Origin: DATLGB01 sp964242305 | GTDB lineage: Bacteria; Actinomycetota; Thermoleophilia; Solirubrobacterales; Solirubrobacteraceae | Direction: 5' to 3' | Assembly: GCA_964242305.1 (NCBI GenBank) | Contig: CAXTBB010000012.1 | Coordinates: forward strand, 31,728-95,727 | Length of the DNA stretch: 64,000 nt | In this document: positions 41,807 to 51,695 of the stretch, one piece after another | Layout of the letters: the number at the start of each line of letters is the position of its first letter | How positions within the stretch are numbered: the first letter of the stretch is position 1 | The notes under the pieces: generated by a model | The model's input: the letters and a program-made list of their open reading frames with translations, nothing else | The model's database searches: none | What the model was told of the DNA's origin: nothing | Made by a program: the position numbers and the translations under genes

Positions 41807-42787
41807 ATGTCGGTCGCGGAGCTCGCCGAGCGCACAGGCGAGGACTTCGCCACGATCACCCGCGCTCGCGAGCGGACGGCAGTGGGGCTCGCCGAGCGCC
41901 GCGCGCGCCTGGAGGGCGTCGTCCTCGACCCCGACGCCGCCGTCGTCCTGCTCGGCTCCTGGGGGCGCCGCGAGGTCACCTCGGCCTCCGACGACGACGC
42001 GATCGTCCTCTTCTGCGGGGAGCGCCGCAGCCATGTCCGGCCCGAGCCGGGCGAGGTCGCGGCCGTGCTCGGCGGTCCGGCGCCGGGCCCCGAGGGGCTG
42101 TTCGGTGCGACGGCGTGGCTGGCCGACCTCGTCGACCGCATCGGCCTCGACGGCGACACGAACACGAACCTCACCCGGCGGATGCTGTTCCTGCTCGAGT
42201 CGGTCGCCATCGCCGGCGACGAGGCCCACGTCCGCTCGCGCACGGAGGTGGTCGCCACGTACCTCGGCGCCCACGAGCGCGACTACCGCCCGCCGCGCTT
42301 CCTGCTTAACGACCTCGTCCGCTACTGGCGCACCATCGCCGTCGATTTCGAGGGCAAGCACCGCGCCCGCGCAGGAGACGGCTGGGGACTGCGCCACGCC
42401 AAGCTGCGCTTCAGCCGCAAGGTGCTGTTCGCGGGCGGGTTGCTGCCCGTGCTCGAGTGCCACGCGCTGCCGGCGCCGGAGATGCCGGCCTTCCTGGTCG
42501 AGCGCTTCGCCCAGCCGCCGCTGGACCGCCTCGCCGCCGCCTTCCTGGCGCACGGCATGGCCGACGCCGGCGCGCGCGCCATGCGGGCCTACGCGCAGTT
42601 CCTCGACCTCCTCGACGACGCCGAGGCGCGTGGTGAGCTCGCCCGGCTCACCGAGGACCGCGCCGACGCCTCCGAGCGCTTTCAGCGCGTGCGCGAGCTC
42701 GGCGACGAGCTGCAGGCCGCGCTGCTCGCGCTGCTGTTCGAGACGCCCGAGCTCGAGCGCCTTGTCCGCGACTACCTCCTCTTCTAA
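41807..42787 (+). CDS. Nucleotidyltransferase-fold protein of unknown target
   Basis: 326 residues. The N-terminal region carries the polymerase-beta-type motif LLGSWGRREVTSASDDDAI (about 48-66), in which Gly-Ser and the Asp pair bind metal and nucleotide. A helical C-terminal half follows with a well-conserved-looking block, LVRYWRTIAVDFEGKH and LRFSRKVLFAGGLLPVLE. This resembles GlnD/DUF294-like transferases without HD or ACT domains. It could nucleotidylylate a protein or act in a stress or defence context. Its 3' end contains the promoter of the leuA leader peptide. Confidence 0.75.
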   Translation: MSVAELAERTGEDFATITRARERTAVGLAERRARLEGVVLDPDAAVVLLGSWGRREVTSASDDDAIVLFCGERRSHVRPEPGEVAAVLGGPAPGPEGLFGATAWLADLVDRIGLDGDTNTNLTRRMLFLLESVAIAGDEAHVRSRTEVVATYLGAHERDYRPPRFLLNDLVRYWRTIAVDFEGKHRARAGDGWGLRHAKLRFSRKVLFAGGLLPVLECHALPAPEMPAFLVERFAQPPLDRLAAAFLAHGMADAGARAMRAYAQFLDLLDDAEARGELARLTEDRADASERFQRVRELGDELQAALLALLFETPELERLVRDYLLF

Positions 42788-42790
42788 GCT
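42762..42790 (+). promoter_or_regulatory. leuA leader promoter
   Basis: TTGTCC (42762-42767), a 17-bp spacer, and TAAGCT (42785-42790) form a good sigma-70-type promoter that overlaps the end of the nucleotidyltransferase gene. Transcription would begin at or next to ATG 42795, so the leader peptide would be translated from a leaderless mRNA. Confidence 0.6.
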
Positions 42791-42794
42791 CTTG

Positions 42795-42845
42795 ATGCAG
42801 ATGCACCTGTCCCTTCTTCTCGCCCTGCTTCGACTTCTCCCCTAG
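42795..42845 (+). CDS. leuL: Leucine-rich leader peptide of leuA (16 aa)
   Basis: ATG CAG ATG CAC CTG TCC CTT CTT CTC GCC ... encodes MQMHLSLLLALLRLLP followed by TAG: eight of 16 residues are leucine. It begins 7 bp after the nucleotidyltransferase stop and ends 89 bp before leuA. A leucine-codon run just upstream of 2-isopropylmalate synthase is the hallmark of ribosome-mediated attenuation, proposed for actinobacterial leuA genes by comparative genomics. The leader codons CTT and CTC are used alongside CTG. The gene is too short for ordinary gene finders. Confidence 0.85.
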   Translation: MQMHLSLLLALLRLLP

Positions 42846-42934
42846 CGGGGAGCGATCTGCGCGTGGCGGCCGCCTGAAGCCGCGAACCGAAGGAACTCAA
42901 GCGAGAACGAAGGACGAAAGGACAGGCGGTTTTC
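42806..42934 (+). promoter_or_regulatory. leuA leader attenuation region
   Basis: CCTGTCC inside the leader coding sequence (42806-42812) is complementary to GGACAGG (42920-42926), which lies 8 nt before the leuA ATG in the ribosome-binding zone. A second hairpin, CTCCCC-TAGC-GGGGAG, spans the leader stop codon. A ribosome stalled on the Leu codons would cover the first strand and free the leuA start region. No U-run terminator is evident, so control may be at translation. Confidence 0.6.
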
Positions 42935-44473
<1,539 letters not shown>

Positions 44474-44539
44474 TCAGCGGTTGACGGGGGCCGGGGTCGG
44501 TGCGAGGATCCACCGCACCCGAGAGGAGAGGGGTCGGAG

Positions 44540-46120
44540 ATGCGTAGCTGGGGCACTGGGATCGTGACGTGTCTGACGGCGTTGGCCGCCTGGGCGTCGG
44601 ACGCGGGGGCGGCCCAGCTGATCGGGTACGACCGGCCGGAGAACCGGCTGGTCACGTTCCGCGACCAGTCGCCGCTCGAGGTCAACGGCAGCCTCGACGT
44701 CCGCGGACTGCCCGCCGACGTGCGGTTCGTCGGCGTCGACGTGCGCCCCGCCACCGGGGGCCTGTACGGCCTGGGCACCAACGGCGTGCTCTACCGGGTC
44801 GACGCCCAGGGGCTGGCCATCGCCGTCGGGGCCACCGGGCTCGCGGTCGACGGCAGCGGCGCGGTCGAGTACGGCGTCGACTTCGACCCGGTCACGGACC
44901 GGCTGCGCGTCGTCAGCGGCTCCGTGTTCGTGTCCGACGACCTCAACGCGCGCGTCAACCCCGACACGGCGGCGACCGTGGTCGACACCAAGCTCGCGTA
45001 CCGCAGCGGCGATCCCCAGGCGGGCGTCGACCCCACGGTGATCGACGTCGCCTACAGCAACAACGCGCCCGGCGCGACCAGCACCACGCTCTACGACGTC
45101 GACTCGGGCGTCGACGTCCTCTCCATCCAGAACCCGCCCAACACCGGGCGGCTGAGCACGGTGGCCCGGCTCACCGACCCGCCCGACTCCTCGCCGGTCT
45201 CCGGCCCGGGCGGGTTCGACATCACCCCGGACGGACAGGCGTTCCTGGTCGATGGCGGCGGCGCGACGTCCGGAGCGCTGAGCCGCGTCAACCTCGCCAC
45301 CGGCAGCCTGTTCGACCTCGGGCTCATCAACGGCGTCGACGGCTACCTCGACGGCCTGACCGCGCCGCGCCCGGGCGAGGGCCTGCGGACCTGCACGGTG
45401 GGCCCGAAGGCCGGGACCACCAAGATCACCGGCACGGCCGGCGACGACGTCATCTGCGGCAGCGGCGCGGCGGATGCGATCTACGGGCTCGGGGGCAACG
45501 ACGTCATCCTGGCCCGGGGCGGGAACGACAGGGTCTACGGCGGTCCAGGGAACGACAGCGTGTACGGCGACAGCGGCGCCGACCGGCTCTACGGCGAGGA
45601 CGGCGCCGATCGTCTGCACGGCGGCCGCGGCGCGGACGATCTGACCGGCGGCGCCGGGGACGACGACCTCCGCGGCGACGACGACAACGACCACCTGCTC
45701 GGCCAGGCGGGCCAGGACACCGTCGCGGGCGGCGCGGGCGCCGATCAGCTCGACGGCGGCGCCGGCGCCGACACGCTGACCGCCGGCGACGCGAACGCCG
45801 GTCCCTCCGGGGTCGACGTCGTGCACGGCGGCACGGAGGACGACGTCATCTTCGGCGGGCCGGGCAACGACCTGCTGGTGGGCGACGCCGGCAACGACAT
45901 CATCCGCGACACGGTCGGCGGCGACGACCGCCTGCTGGGCGCCGGCGGCAACGACGTCCTGTCGGGGGGCAGCGGTCGCGACCAGCTCTCCGGAGCGGCC
46001 GGCAACGACACCCTCGACGCCGTCGACGACCCCCCGTTCGCGGACGTGATCAGCTGCGGCGCCGGCGTCGACGCGCTGACGGCCGACAGCGCCGATCCGG
46101 ATCCGGGGGACTGCCCCTAG
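44540..46120 (+). CDS. Exported DUF4394 protein with RTX calcium-binding repeats
   Basis: 526 residues. After a signal peptide (about 1-24) comes a DUF4394 domain (about 25-275; IGYDRPENRLVTFRDQSPLEV, GLYGLGTNGVLYRVD, FDPVTDRLRVVS), a possible beta-propeller. A linker leads to an array of about a dozen GGxGxDxxx nonapeptides (about 300-500; YGGPGNDSVYG, HGGRGADDLTG, LGAGGNDVLSG) that form a calcium-loaded beta-roll. RTX arrays usually mark secreted proteins. An SD-like GGAGAGGGG precedes the ATG. The 3' end overlaps the patatin gene by 4 bp. Confidence 0.85.
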   Translation: MRSWGTGIVTCLTALAAWASDAGAAQLIGYDRPENRLVTFRDQSPLEVNGSLDVRGLPADVRFVGVDVRPATGGLYGLGTNGVLYRVDAQGLAIAVGATGLAVDGSGAVEYGVDFDPVTDRLRVVSGSVFVSDDLNARVNPDTAATVVDTKLAYRSGDPQAGVDPTVIDVAYSNNAPGATSTTLYDVDSGVDVLSIQNPPNTGRLSTVARLTDPPDSSPVSGPGGFDITPDGQAFLVDGGGATSGALSRVNLATGSLFDLGLINGVDGYLDGLTAPRPGEGLRTCTVGPKAGTTKITGTAGDDVICGSGAADAIYGLGGNDVILARGGNDRVYGGPGNDSVYGDSGADRLYGEDGADRLHGGRGADDLTGGAGDDDLRGDDDNDHLLGQAGQDTVAGGAGADQLDGGAGADTLTAGDANAGPSGVDVVHGGTEDDVIFGGPGNDLLVGDAGNDIIRDTVGGDDRLLGAGGNDVLSGGSGRDQLSGAAGNDTLDAVDDPPFADVISCGAGVDALTADSADPDPGDCP

Positions 46121-47034
46121 CGGGTCAGTCCGCGACCCTGGGTGCGGCCGGCGGCGGTGACGGCGGCGCGCGGGCCGGCGTCCATGAGGCTCGGGCCCAT
46201 CGCCTCGATGGTGGCGGCGTCGGGGGCGATGATGCGGGTGCGCGCGCCCCGGACGCGCAGGAGCTGCAGCTCGGCGAGGCCGGCGGCCTGGCCGGCGGCG
46301 CGCAGCAGGGACGCGGCGCCGCGGCCCGTCCCGCGGCCGAAGGTCGGCAGCAGGGCGAGCACCTCGGCCTGGCGGCCGGCCGGGGCGGCGTCGAGGTTGG
46401 ACATGCTCCACACGCCGCCGTCGACGTACTCGCGGCCGCCGATCTCGACCGGCGCGAAGACCCACGGCACCGAGCAGGACGCCAGCACCGCCTCGGCGAC
46501 GCCGGCCGGCGGGGAACCCGGCGCGCCGAAGACCACGCGCTTGCCGCTCCCACGGTCGACCGCGGTGACCCGCAGGCGGCCGTCGAAGGTCCCGAGCTCC
46601 CGCACGTAGGGCCCGAGGTCGACCTCCCGGCGCTCCCCCCGGGCGGTCCGCAACAGCGCAGCGCGCGCAGCGGCGCCGGGCGTCTTCGTCGCCTTCAGCG
46701 CCAGCGGGACGAACGGCGCGGTCGCGGCGGCGGCCACCCGGGCGCCGGAGACGGCGGCGCGCCGCAGCGGGCCGGGCGCCTCGGTGTCCTCCTCGTCGTG
46801 CGGCTCGACGGAGGCGTCGTGGACGACGCCCGGATCCTCGACGCGCTTGCCGGCCGCCAGGTAGGCGGCCACGTAGGCGCCCGCCGACGTCCCGACGAAG
46901 TACTCGCAGTCGCGCAGGTCGAGGCCGGTCGCGTCTTCGATGCCGGCGACGATCCCGCGCAGCCAGGCGATGCCGAGCGTCCCGCCGGCGCCCAGGACGA
47001 GGACATCCGGCATCGAGGTGATGGGACGAGGCAC
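46117..47034 (-). CDS. Patatin-like phospholipase/acyl hydrolase
   Basis: 305 residues from a GTG. The patatin catalytic elements are all present: oxyanion GAGGTLGIAWLRG, nucleophile elbow GTSAGAYVAAYLA and the dyad aspartate in YVDGGVWSM. No signal peptide is seen, so it acts in the cytoplasm or at the inner membrane face. A TAGGCT hexamer 8 nt upstream supports a leaderless start. It is convergent with the RTX protein and divergent from the XRE-cupin regulator. Confidence 0.88.
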   Translation of the reverse strand: MPRPITSMPDVLVLGAGGTLGIAWLRGIVAGIEDATGLDLRDCEYFVGTSAGAYVAAYLAAGKRVEDPGVVHDASVEPHDEEDTEAPGPLRRAAVSGARVAAAATAPFVPLALKATKTPGAAARAALLRTARGERREVDLGPYVRELGTFDGRLRVTAVDRGSGKRVVFGAPGSPPAGVAEAVLASCSVPWVFAPVEIGGREYVDGGVWSMSNLDAAPAGRQAEVLALLPTFGRGTGRGAASLLRAAGQAAGLAELQLLRVRGARTRIIAPDAATIEAMGPSLMDAGPRAAVTAAGRTQGRGLTR

Positions 47035-47042
47035 TGAGGACG

Positions 47043-47048
47043 AGCCTA
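47043..47048 (-). promoter_or_regulatory. -10 hexamer TAGGCT, patatin gene
   Basis: On the minus strand TAGGCT lies 8 nt before the patatin GTG at 47034. Confidence 0.4.
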
Positions 47049-47078
47049 CCGGCGTATGTGATAACGTACGAGCGACTG

Positions 47079-47636
47079 ATGCACCCGACCGCGATCGGAC
47101 CCCGCGTGCGAGCCCTCCGCGAGGCCTCGTCCCTCTCCCTCAGAGACCTGTCCCTCCGCAGCGGCGTGAGCGCGCCCATGCTCAGCCAGGTCGAGCGCGG
47201 GGAGACGAGCCCGACCCTGACCGTGGCGGAGCGGATCGCCACCGGCCTCGAGCTGCGCCTGAGCCAGCTGCTGCGGCTCGACGAGGAGGGCGCCGTCTCC
47301 ATCGTGCGCCGTGCCGATCGCCGCGGCGCCGCGAGCGACGGGCACGCCTACGAGATCCTCACGCCCGCCCTGCCCGGCCAGCGCGCCGAGGTGACCCTGC
47401 ACACGCTGAGCGCCGGCGCGCGCACCGGCGACGCCCCGATGCACGAGCCCGGCGCCCGCGAGACCGTGATCGTCCAGCAGGGCGGCGTCACCTTCTTCTG
47501 CGACACCGATCGCTACGACCTCAACCAGGGGGACAGCGTCACCTTCGACGCCGACCTCCCGCACCACTTCGAGAACCCCGGAAAGGAGGAAGCGGTCCTG
47601 CTCGGCGTCCTGTCGGCGGGACTGCGCCGCTCATGA
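47079..47636 (+). CDS. XRE-family regulator with C-terminal cupin
   Basis: 185 residues. Helix-turn-helix (about 5-62; VRALREASSLSLRDLSLRSGVSAPMLSQVERGETSPTL is the region) followed by a cupin (about 80-185; MHEPGARETVIVQQGGVTFF, LNQGDSVTFDADLPHHFENPG). Such proteins repress catabolic or biosynthetic genes and sense a small molecule in the cupin. ATG 47079 fits family N-termini; GTG 47058 is an in-frame alternative. Its stop overlaps the leuC start (ATGA), so it is made together with LeuC and may control this operon. Confidence 0.87.
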   Translation: MHPTAIGPRVRALREASSLSLRDLSLRSGVSAPMLSQVERGETSPTLTVAERIATGLELRLSQLLRLDEEGAVSIVRRADRRGAASDGHAYEILTPALPGQRAEVTLHTLSAGARTGDAPMHEPGARETVIVQQGGVTFFCDTDRYDLNQGDSVTFDADLPHHFENPGKEEAVLLGVLSAGLRRS

Positions 47637-48982
47637 GCACGACCATGCTCGACAAGATCTGGGCCGCCCACGAGGTGGCCGACGGTCTCATCTTCATCGA
47701 CCTGCACCTGATCCACGAGGTGACCAGCCCGCAGGCGTTCGAGGCGCTGCGCATGGCCGATCGCGAGGTCCGCCGGCCCGACCGCACGCTCGCCACCGCC
47801 GACCACAACGTCCCCACGGACGGGACCCCGGTGGCCAGCCAGATCAAGGAGGCGCTCTCGAGGCGCCAGGTCGAGCTGCTGGAGACCAACTGCGACGAGT
47901 TCGGCATTCCCGTCTACAGCCTCGGCCACGAGCGCCAGGGCATCGTCCACATCATCGGCCCGGAGCTCGGGGTCACCCAGCCGGGCATGACCATCGTGTG
48001 CGGCGACTCCCACACCGCGACCCACGGCGCGTTCGGGGCGCTCGCGTTCGGCATCGGGACCAGCGAGGTCGAGCACGTGCTCGCCACGCAGACCCTGCAG
48101 CAGCCCAAGCCGAAGTCCATGCGCATCAACTACGTCGGCACGCCCGGTCCCTTCGTCACCGCCAAAGACATGATCCTGGGGACGATCGGCCAGATGGGCA
48201 CGGGCGGCGCGGCCGGCTACGCGGTGGAATACGCCGGCCCGGCGATCGAGGCGCTCTCCATGGAGGGCCGCATGACCGTCTGCAACATGACCATCGAGGG
48301 CGGCGGGCGCGCGGGCATGATCGCGCCCGACGAGACGACGTTCGCGTGGCTGCGCGAGCGCGGCGTGGAGATCGATCCCGCGTGGAGCGAGTTGCGCTCG
48401 GACGAGGACGCGACCTTCGACCACGAGATCACCGTCGACTGCGACGCCCTGAGCCCGATCGTCTCCTGGGGGACGAACCCCGGCCAGGTCGTCGGCGTCA
48501 AGGGCGCGGTCCCGCAGCCGTCGTCGGACTCCGAGGAGCGCGCCCTGACCTACATGGCCCTCGAGGCCGGCACGCGAATCGAGGACATCACCCTCGACCG
48601 CGTGTTCATCGGGTCCTGCACGAACGGCCGCATCGGGGACCTGCGGGCGGCCGCATCGATGCTCGAGGGCGGCAGGAAGGCGCACCCGAGCATCCGCGCG
48701 ATGGTCGTCCCGGGCAGCGACGCCGTGCGCCGCCAGGCGGAGTCGGAGGGCCTCGACGAGACCTTCCGCGCCGCCGGCTTCGAGTGGCGCACCGCCGGCT
48801 GCAGCATGTGCCTGGGCATGAACGAGGACACCCTCGACCCCGGCGAGCGCTGCGCCTCGACCTCCAACCGCAACTTCGAGGGCCGCCAGGGGCGCGGCGG
48901 CCGCACCCACCTGGTGTCCCCGCAGATGGCCGCCGCCGCGGCCGTCGAGGGACGCTTCGTCGACATCCGGGAGTGGAACTAG
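47633..48982 (+). CDS. leuC: 3-Isopropylmalate dehydratase large subunit
   Basis: 449 residues. Aconitase-type domain with the three Fe-S cysteines in FIGSCTNGR and CSMCLGMNED, plus CGDSHTATHGAFG, GTSEVEHVLATQTL and TSNRNFEGRQG. With LeuD it isomerises 2- to 3-isopropylmalate and probably also citramalate made by the nearby CimA. It starts in the stop of the XRE-cupin gene and leads into leuD after 4 bp. Confidence 0.96.
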   Translation: MSTTMLDKIWAAHEVADGLIFIDLHLIHEVTSPQAFEALRMADREVRRPDRTLATADHNVPTDGTPVASQIKEALSRRQVELLETNCDEFGIPVYSLGHERQGIVHIIGPELGVTQPGMTIVCGDSHTATHGAFGALAFGIGTSEVEHVLATQTLQQPKPKSMRINYVGTPGPFVTAKDMILGTIGQMGTGGAAGYAVEYAGPAIEALSMEGRMTVCNMTIEGGGRAGMIAPDETTFAWLRERGVEIDPAWSELRSDEDATFDHEITVDCDALSPIVSWGTNPGQVVGVKGAVPQPSSDSEERALTYMALEAGTRIEDITLDRVFIGSCTNGRIGDLRAAASMLEGGRKAHPSIRAMVVPGSDAVRRQAESEGLDETFRAAGFEWRTAGCSMCLGMNEDTLDPGERCASTSNRNFEGRQGRGGRTHLVSPQMAAAAAVEGRFVDIREWN

Positions 48983-48986
48983 AGAC

Positions 48987-49547
48987 ATGGACCCAGTCAG
49001 CCTCATCTCCGGCGGCGTCACGGTCCTCGACCGCGCGGACGTCGACACGGACCAGATCATCCCCGCCAAGTACCTCAAGCGGGTGGAGCGGACCGGCTTC
49101 GGCGAGTTCCTCTTCGACGAGTGGCGCCGCGACCCGAGCTTCCACCTCCCGAAGAACCCGATCCTCGCCGCCGGACCGAACTTCGGCACCGGCTCGAGCC
49201 GCGAGCACGCCCCGTGGGCGCTCCAGGACTACGGCTTCCAGGCCGTTGTTTCCAGCGCCTTCGCGGACATCTTCTTCTCCAACTGCCTGAAGATCGGGCT
49301 GCTGCCCGTGCGGCTGGAGGAGGAGGACGTCCGGGCGCTGATGGCGGCCGGCCAGGCCGAGGTCGACCTGGAGGCGCTCGAGGTCCGCTTCGGCGGTCGC
49401 GCCGTGCCGTTCGAGATCGAGGAGGAGCGCCGCCACCGCCTCCTCAACGGCCTCGACGACATCGCGCTGACGCTCCAGCAGGGCGAGGCGATCACCGCGT
49501 ACGAACGCGACCGTGAGCGCCCCGGCCCGGTGACCACGTCCCTCTGA
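48987..49547 (+). CDS. leuD: 3-Isopropylmalate dehydratase small subunit
   Basis: 186 residues. Swivel domain with DRADVDTDQIIPAKYLKRV, FGTGSSREHAPWALQDYG and the C-terminal helix RHRLLNGLDDIALTLQ. It completes the LeuCD dehydratase. Its TGA stop forms a CTGA overlap with the start of the MFS gene. Confidence 0.96.
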   Translation: MDPVSLISGGVTVLDRADVDTDQIIPAKYLKRVERTGFGEFLFDEWRRDPSFHLPKNPILAAGPNFGTGSSREHAPWALQDYGFQAVVSSAFADIFFSNCLKIGLLPVRLEEEDVRALMAAGQAEVDLEALEVRFGGRAVPFEIEEERRHRLLNGLDDIALTLQQGEAITAYERDRERPGPVTTSL

Positions 49548-50665
49548 GCCGTCTCGTCGTCCTCCTGGGCGCACTCAGCGCCTTCGGCCCGCTCTCCCTC
49601 GACACCTACCTGCCCGGCCTGCCGGCGATGGCGGACGACCTCGGCGCGTCCGCCGCCGCCGGGCAGCTGACGCTGACTGCGTGCCTGGTCGGCCTCGCGC
49701 TGGGACAGCTGGTCGCCGGCCCGATCTCCGATGCGCGCGGCCGGCGCGGGCCGCTGCTGATCGGGCTGGGTCTGTTCGCCGTGACGTCGGCGGGATGTGC
49801 GTTCGCGCCGTCGGTGGAGGTGCTCGTGGTGCTCCGGTTGGCGCAGGGGGCCGCCGGCGCGGCGGGCATCGTGCTCTCGCGGGCGATCGTGCGCGACCTG
49901 TACTCCGGCGCCGAGGCCGCGCGCTTCTTCGCGACGCTGATCGCGGTCAACGGGCTGGCGCCGATCCTGGCCCCGGTGGTGGGCGGGCAGCTGCTGCACG
50001 TGACCGACTGGCGCGGGATCTTCGTCTTCCTGGCCATCCTCGGCGCCCTCCTCTGGCTGGCGGCCCTGGTGGGCATCGAGGAGACGCACAGAGAGGGGCG
50101 GGTCGCGGGATGGCCGCGCTTCGGACCGCTGCTGCGCGATCCCGGCTTCGTCGGCTGCGCGCTGGCGGCCGGCTTCGCGATGGGCGCGATGTTCGGCTAC
50201 ATCGCCGGCTCGCCGTTCCTGCTGCAGGATCACTTCGGCGTGTCCGAGCAGACCTTCAGCCTGCTCTTCGCCCTCAACGCGGTCGGCATCGTCGCCGCGG
50301 GCCGGGTGAGCGCGCTGCTCGTCGGACGGGTGGGGCCGGGGCCGCTGCTGACCGCGGGCGTCGTCCAGTCCCTGACCGGCGCCGTCCTGCTTGCGGTCCT
50401 GCACACCACCCTGGCCGGGACCGTCATCGCCTTCTTCGTGCTCGTCTCCGCGATCGGCCTCGTCTTCCCCAACGCCACGGCGCTGGCCATGGAGCGCCAT
50501 CCCGAGCGCGCCGGCAGCGCGTCGGCGCTCGTCGGTCTCGGCCAGTTCGCCATCGGCGCCGCCGCCGCACCGCTCGTCGGCAGCTCGGTGAGCGCACTCT
50601 GTGTCGTCATAGCGACCCTCAGTGCGCTTGCCGTGGGGGCGCGACTACTGTCGGCCGCCGCATGA
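49544..50665 (+). CDS. Bcr/CflA-type MFS exporter inside the leu operon
   Basis: 373 residues if started at CTG 49544; the first helix (VVLLGALSAFGPLSLDTYLPGLPAM) is needed for a complete 12-helix Bcr/CflA fold, and upstream of it the frame offers no ATG, GTG or TTG before a stop. ATG 49628 would delete helix 1. Other landmarks: SDARGRRGPLLIG (motif A), RLAQGAAGAAGIVLSRAIVRD, and LVFPNATALAMERH. It is coupled to leuD (CTGA) and leuB (ATGA), suggesting export of an amino acid or pathway-related compound rather than a drug. Confidence 0.82.
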   Translation: MSRLVVLLGALSAFGPLSLDTYLPGLPAMADDLGASAAAGQLTLTACLVGLALGQLVAGPISDARGRRGPLLIGLGLFAVTSAGCAFAPSVEVLVVLRLAQGAAGAAGIVLSRAIVRDLYSGAEAARFFATLIAVNGLAPILAPVVGGQLLHVTDWRGIFVFLAILGALLWLAALVGIEETHREGRVAGWPRFGPLLRDPGFVGCALAAGFAMGAMFGYIAGSPFLLQDHFGVSEQTFSLLFALNAVGIVAAGRVSALLVGRVGPGPLLTAGVVQSLTGAVLLAVLHTTLAGTVIAFFVLVSAIGLVFPNATALAMERHPERAGSASALVGLGQFAIGAAAAPLVGSSVSALCVVIATLSALAVGARLLSAAA

Positions 50666-51669
50666 GCCAAACCATCGCCCTACTTCCCGGCGACGGCATC
50701 GGGCCCGAGGTCGTCGCCGCCGCCCGCCGGGTCCTCGACGCCGTCGGCGACTTCGACTACACGGAGCACGACTTCGGCGGCGCCGCCATCGACGCCACCG
50801 GCGACCCGCTGCCCGACGCGACGCTCCAGGCCTGCCAGCAGGCCGACGCCGTCCTGCTCGGCGCCGTCGGCGGGCCCAAGTGGGATCAAGGCGGGCCGCG
50901 CCCCGAGGCGGGCCTGCTCGGCATCCGCAAGGAGCTCGGCCTGTTCGCCAACCTGCGGCCGGTCAAGGCGATCCCGGCGCTCGCCGGAGCCAGTCCCCTC
51001 AAGGACGTGGAGGGCGTCGACCTGCTCGTCGTCCGCGAGCTCACCGGTGGCATCTACTTCGGCGAGAAGACGGAGGGGACCGACCACGCCTCCGACCTGT
51101 GCGCCTACAGCCGCGAGGAGGTCGAGCGCATCGCCCGCGTCGCCTTCGACGCCGCAAGAACCAAGGTCACGTCCGTCGACAAGGCCAACGTCCTGGCCAC
51201 GTCCCGGCTCTGGCGGCCCGTGGTCACCGAAGTCGCCGAGGACTACGACGTCCCCCTCAACCACTTGCTCGTCGACAACGCCGCCATGCAGCTGGTGACC
51301 AACCCGCGGGACTTCGACGTGATCCTCACCGAGAACATGTTCGGGGACATCCTCAGCGACGAGGCGTCGATCCTCACGGGAAGCATCGGCCTGCTGCCGA
51401 GCGCATCGCTCGGCGGAGACGGCCCGGGCCTCTTCGAGCCGGTGCACGGCTCCGCCCCCGACATCGCGGGCCGGGGCATCGCCAACCCGCTGGCCACGAT
51501 CCTGTCCGCGGCCATGCTGCTGCGCCACGGCCTGGGGCTCGAACCCGAGGCGCAGGCGATCGAGGAGGCGGTGGACGCCGCGCTCCAGGACGGCCTGCGC
51601 ACCGCCGACCTCGGCGGGGACGCACGGACCGATGCGGCGACCGATGCCGTCCTCGGTAAGCTGACCTGA
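50662..51669 (+). CDS. leuB: 3-Isopropylmalate dehydrogenase
   Basis: 335 residues. Isocitrate/isopropylmalate dehydrogenase fold: LLPGDGIGPEVVAAARRVL, LGAVGGPKWD, FANLRPVKAIPAL, VRELTGGIYFGEK, DKANVL, and ENMFGDILSDEASILTGSIGLLPSASLG. It oxidises and decarboxylates 3-isopropylmalate and likely erythro-3-methylmalate from the citramalate route. The start overlaps the MFS stop. Confidence 0.96.
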   Translation: MSQTIALLPGDGIGPEVVAAARRVLDAVGDFDYTEHDFGGAAIDATGDPLPDATLQACQQADAVLLGAVGGPKWDQGGPRPEAGLLGIRKELGLFANLRPVKAIPALAGASPLKDVEGVDLLVVRELTGGIYFGEKTEGTDHASDLCAYSREEVERIARVAFDAARTKVTSVDKANVLATSRLWRPVVTEVAEDYDVPLNHLLVDNAAMQLVTNPRDFDVILTENMFGDILSDEASILTGSIGLLPSASLGGDGPGLFEPVHGSAPDIAGRGIANPLATILSAAMLLRHGLGLEPEAQAIEEAVDAALQDGLRTADLGGDARTDAATDAVLGKLT

Positions 51670-51695
51670 CCTTCGAAAACCAGGGAGCGGTAGCT

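Noticed and set aside
45420..46060. Repetitive GGC/GAC stretch considered as a DNA repeat element
   Set aside because: The periodicity is 27 nt in frame and is explained by RTX nonapeptides.
44474..47302. 942-codon open frame on the minus strand across the RTX and patatin region
   Set aside because: Its translation is a low-complexity Arg/Ala/Gly/Pro string with no domain, and it lies antisense to the clearly coding RTX gene. Long shadow frames are expected at this GC content.
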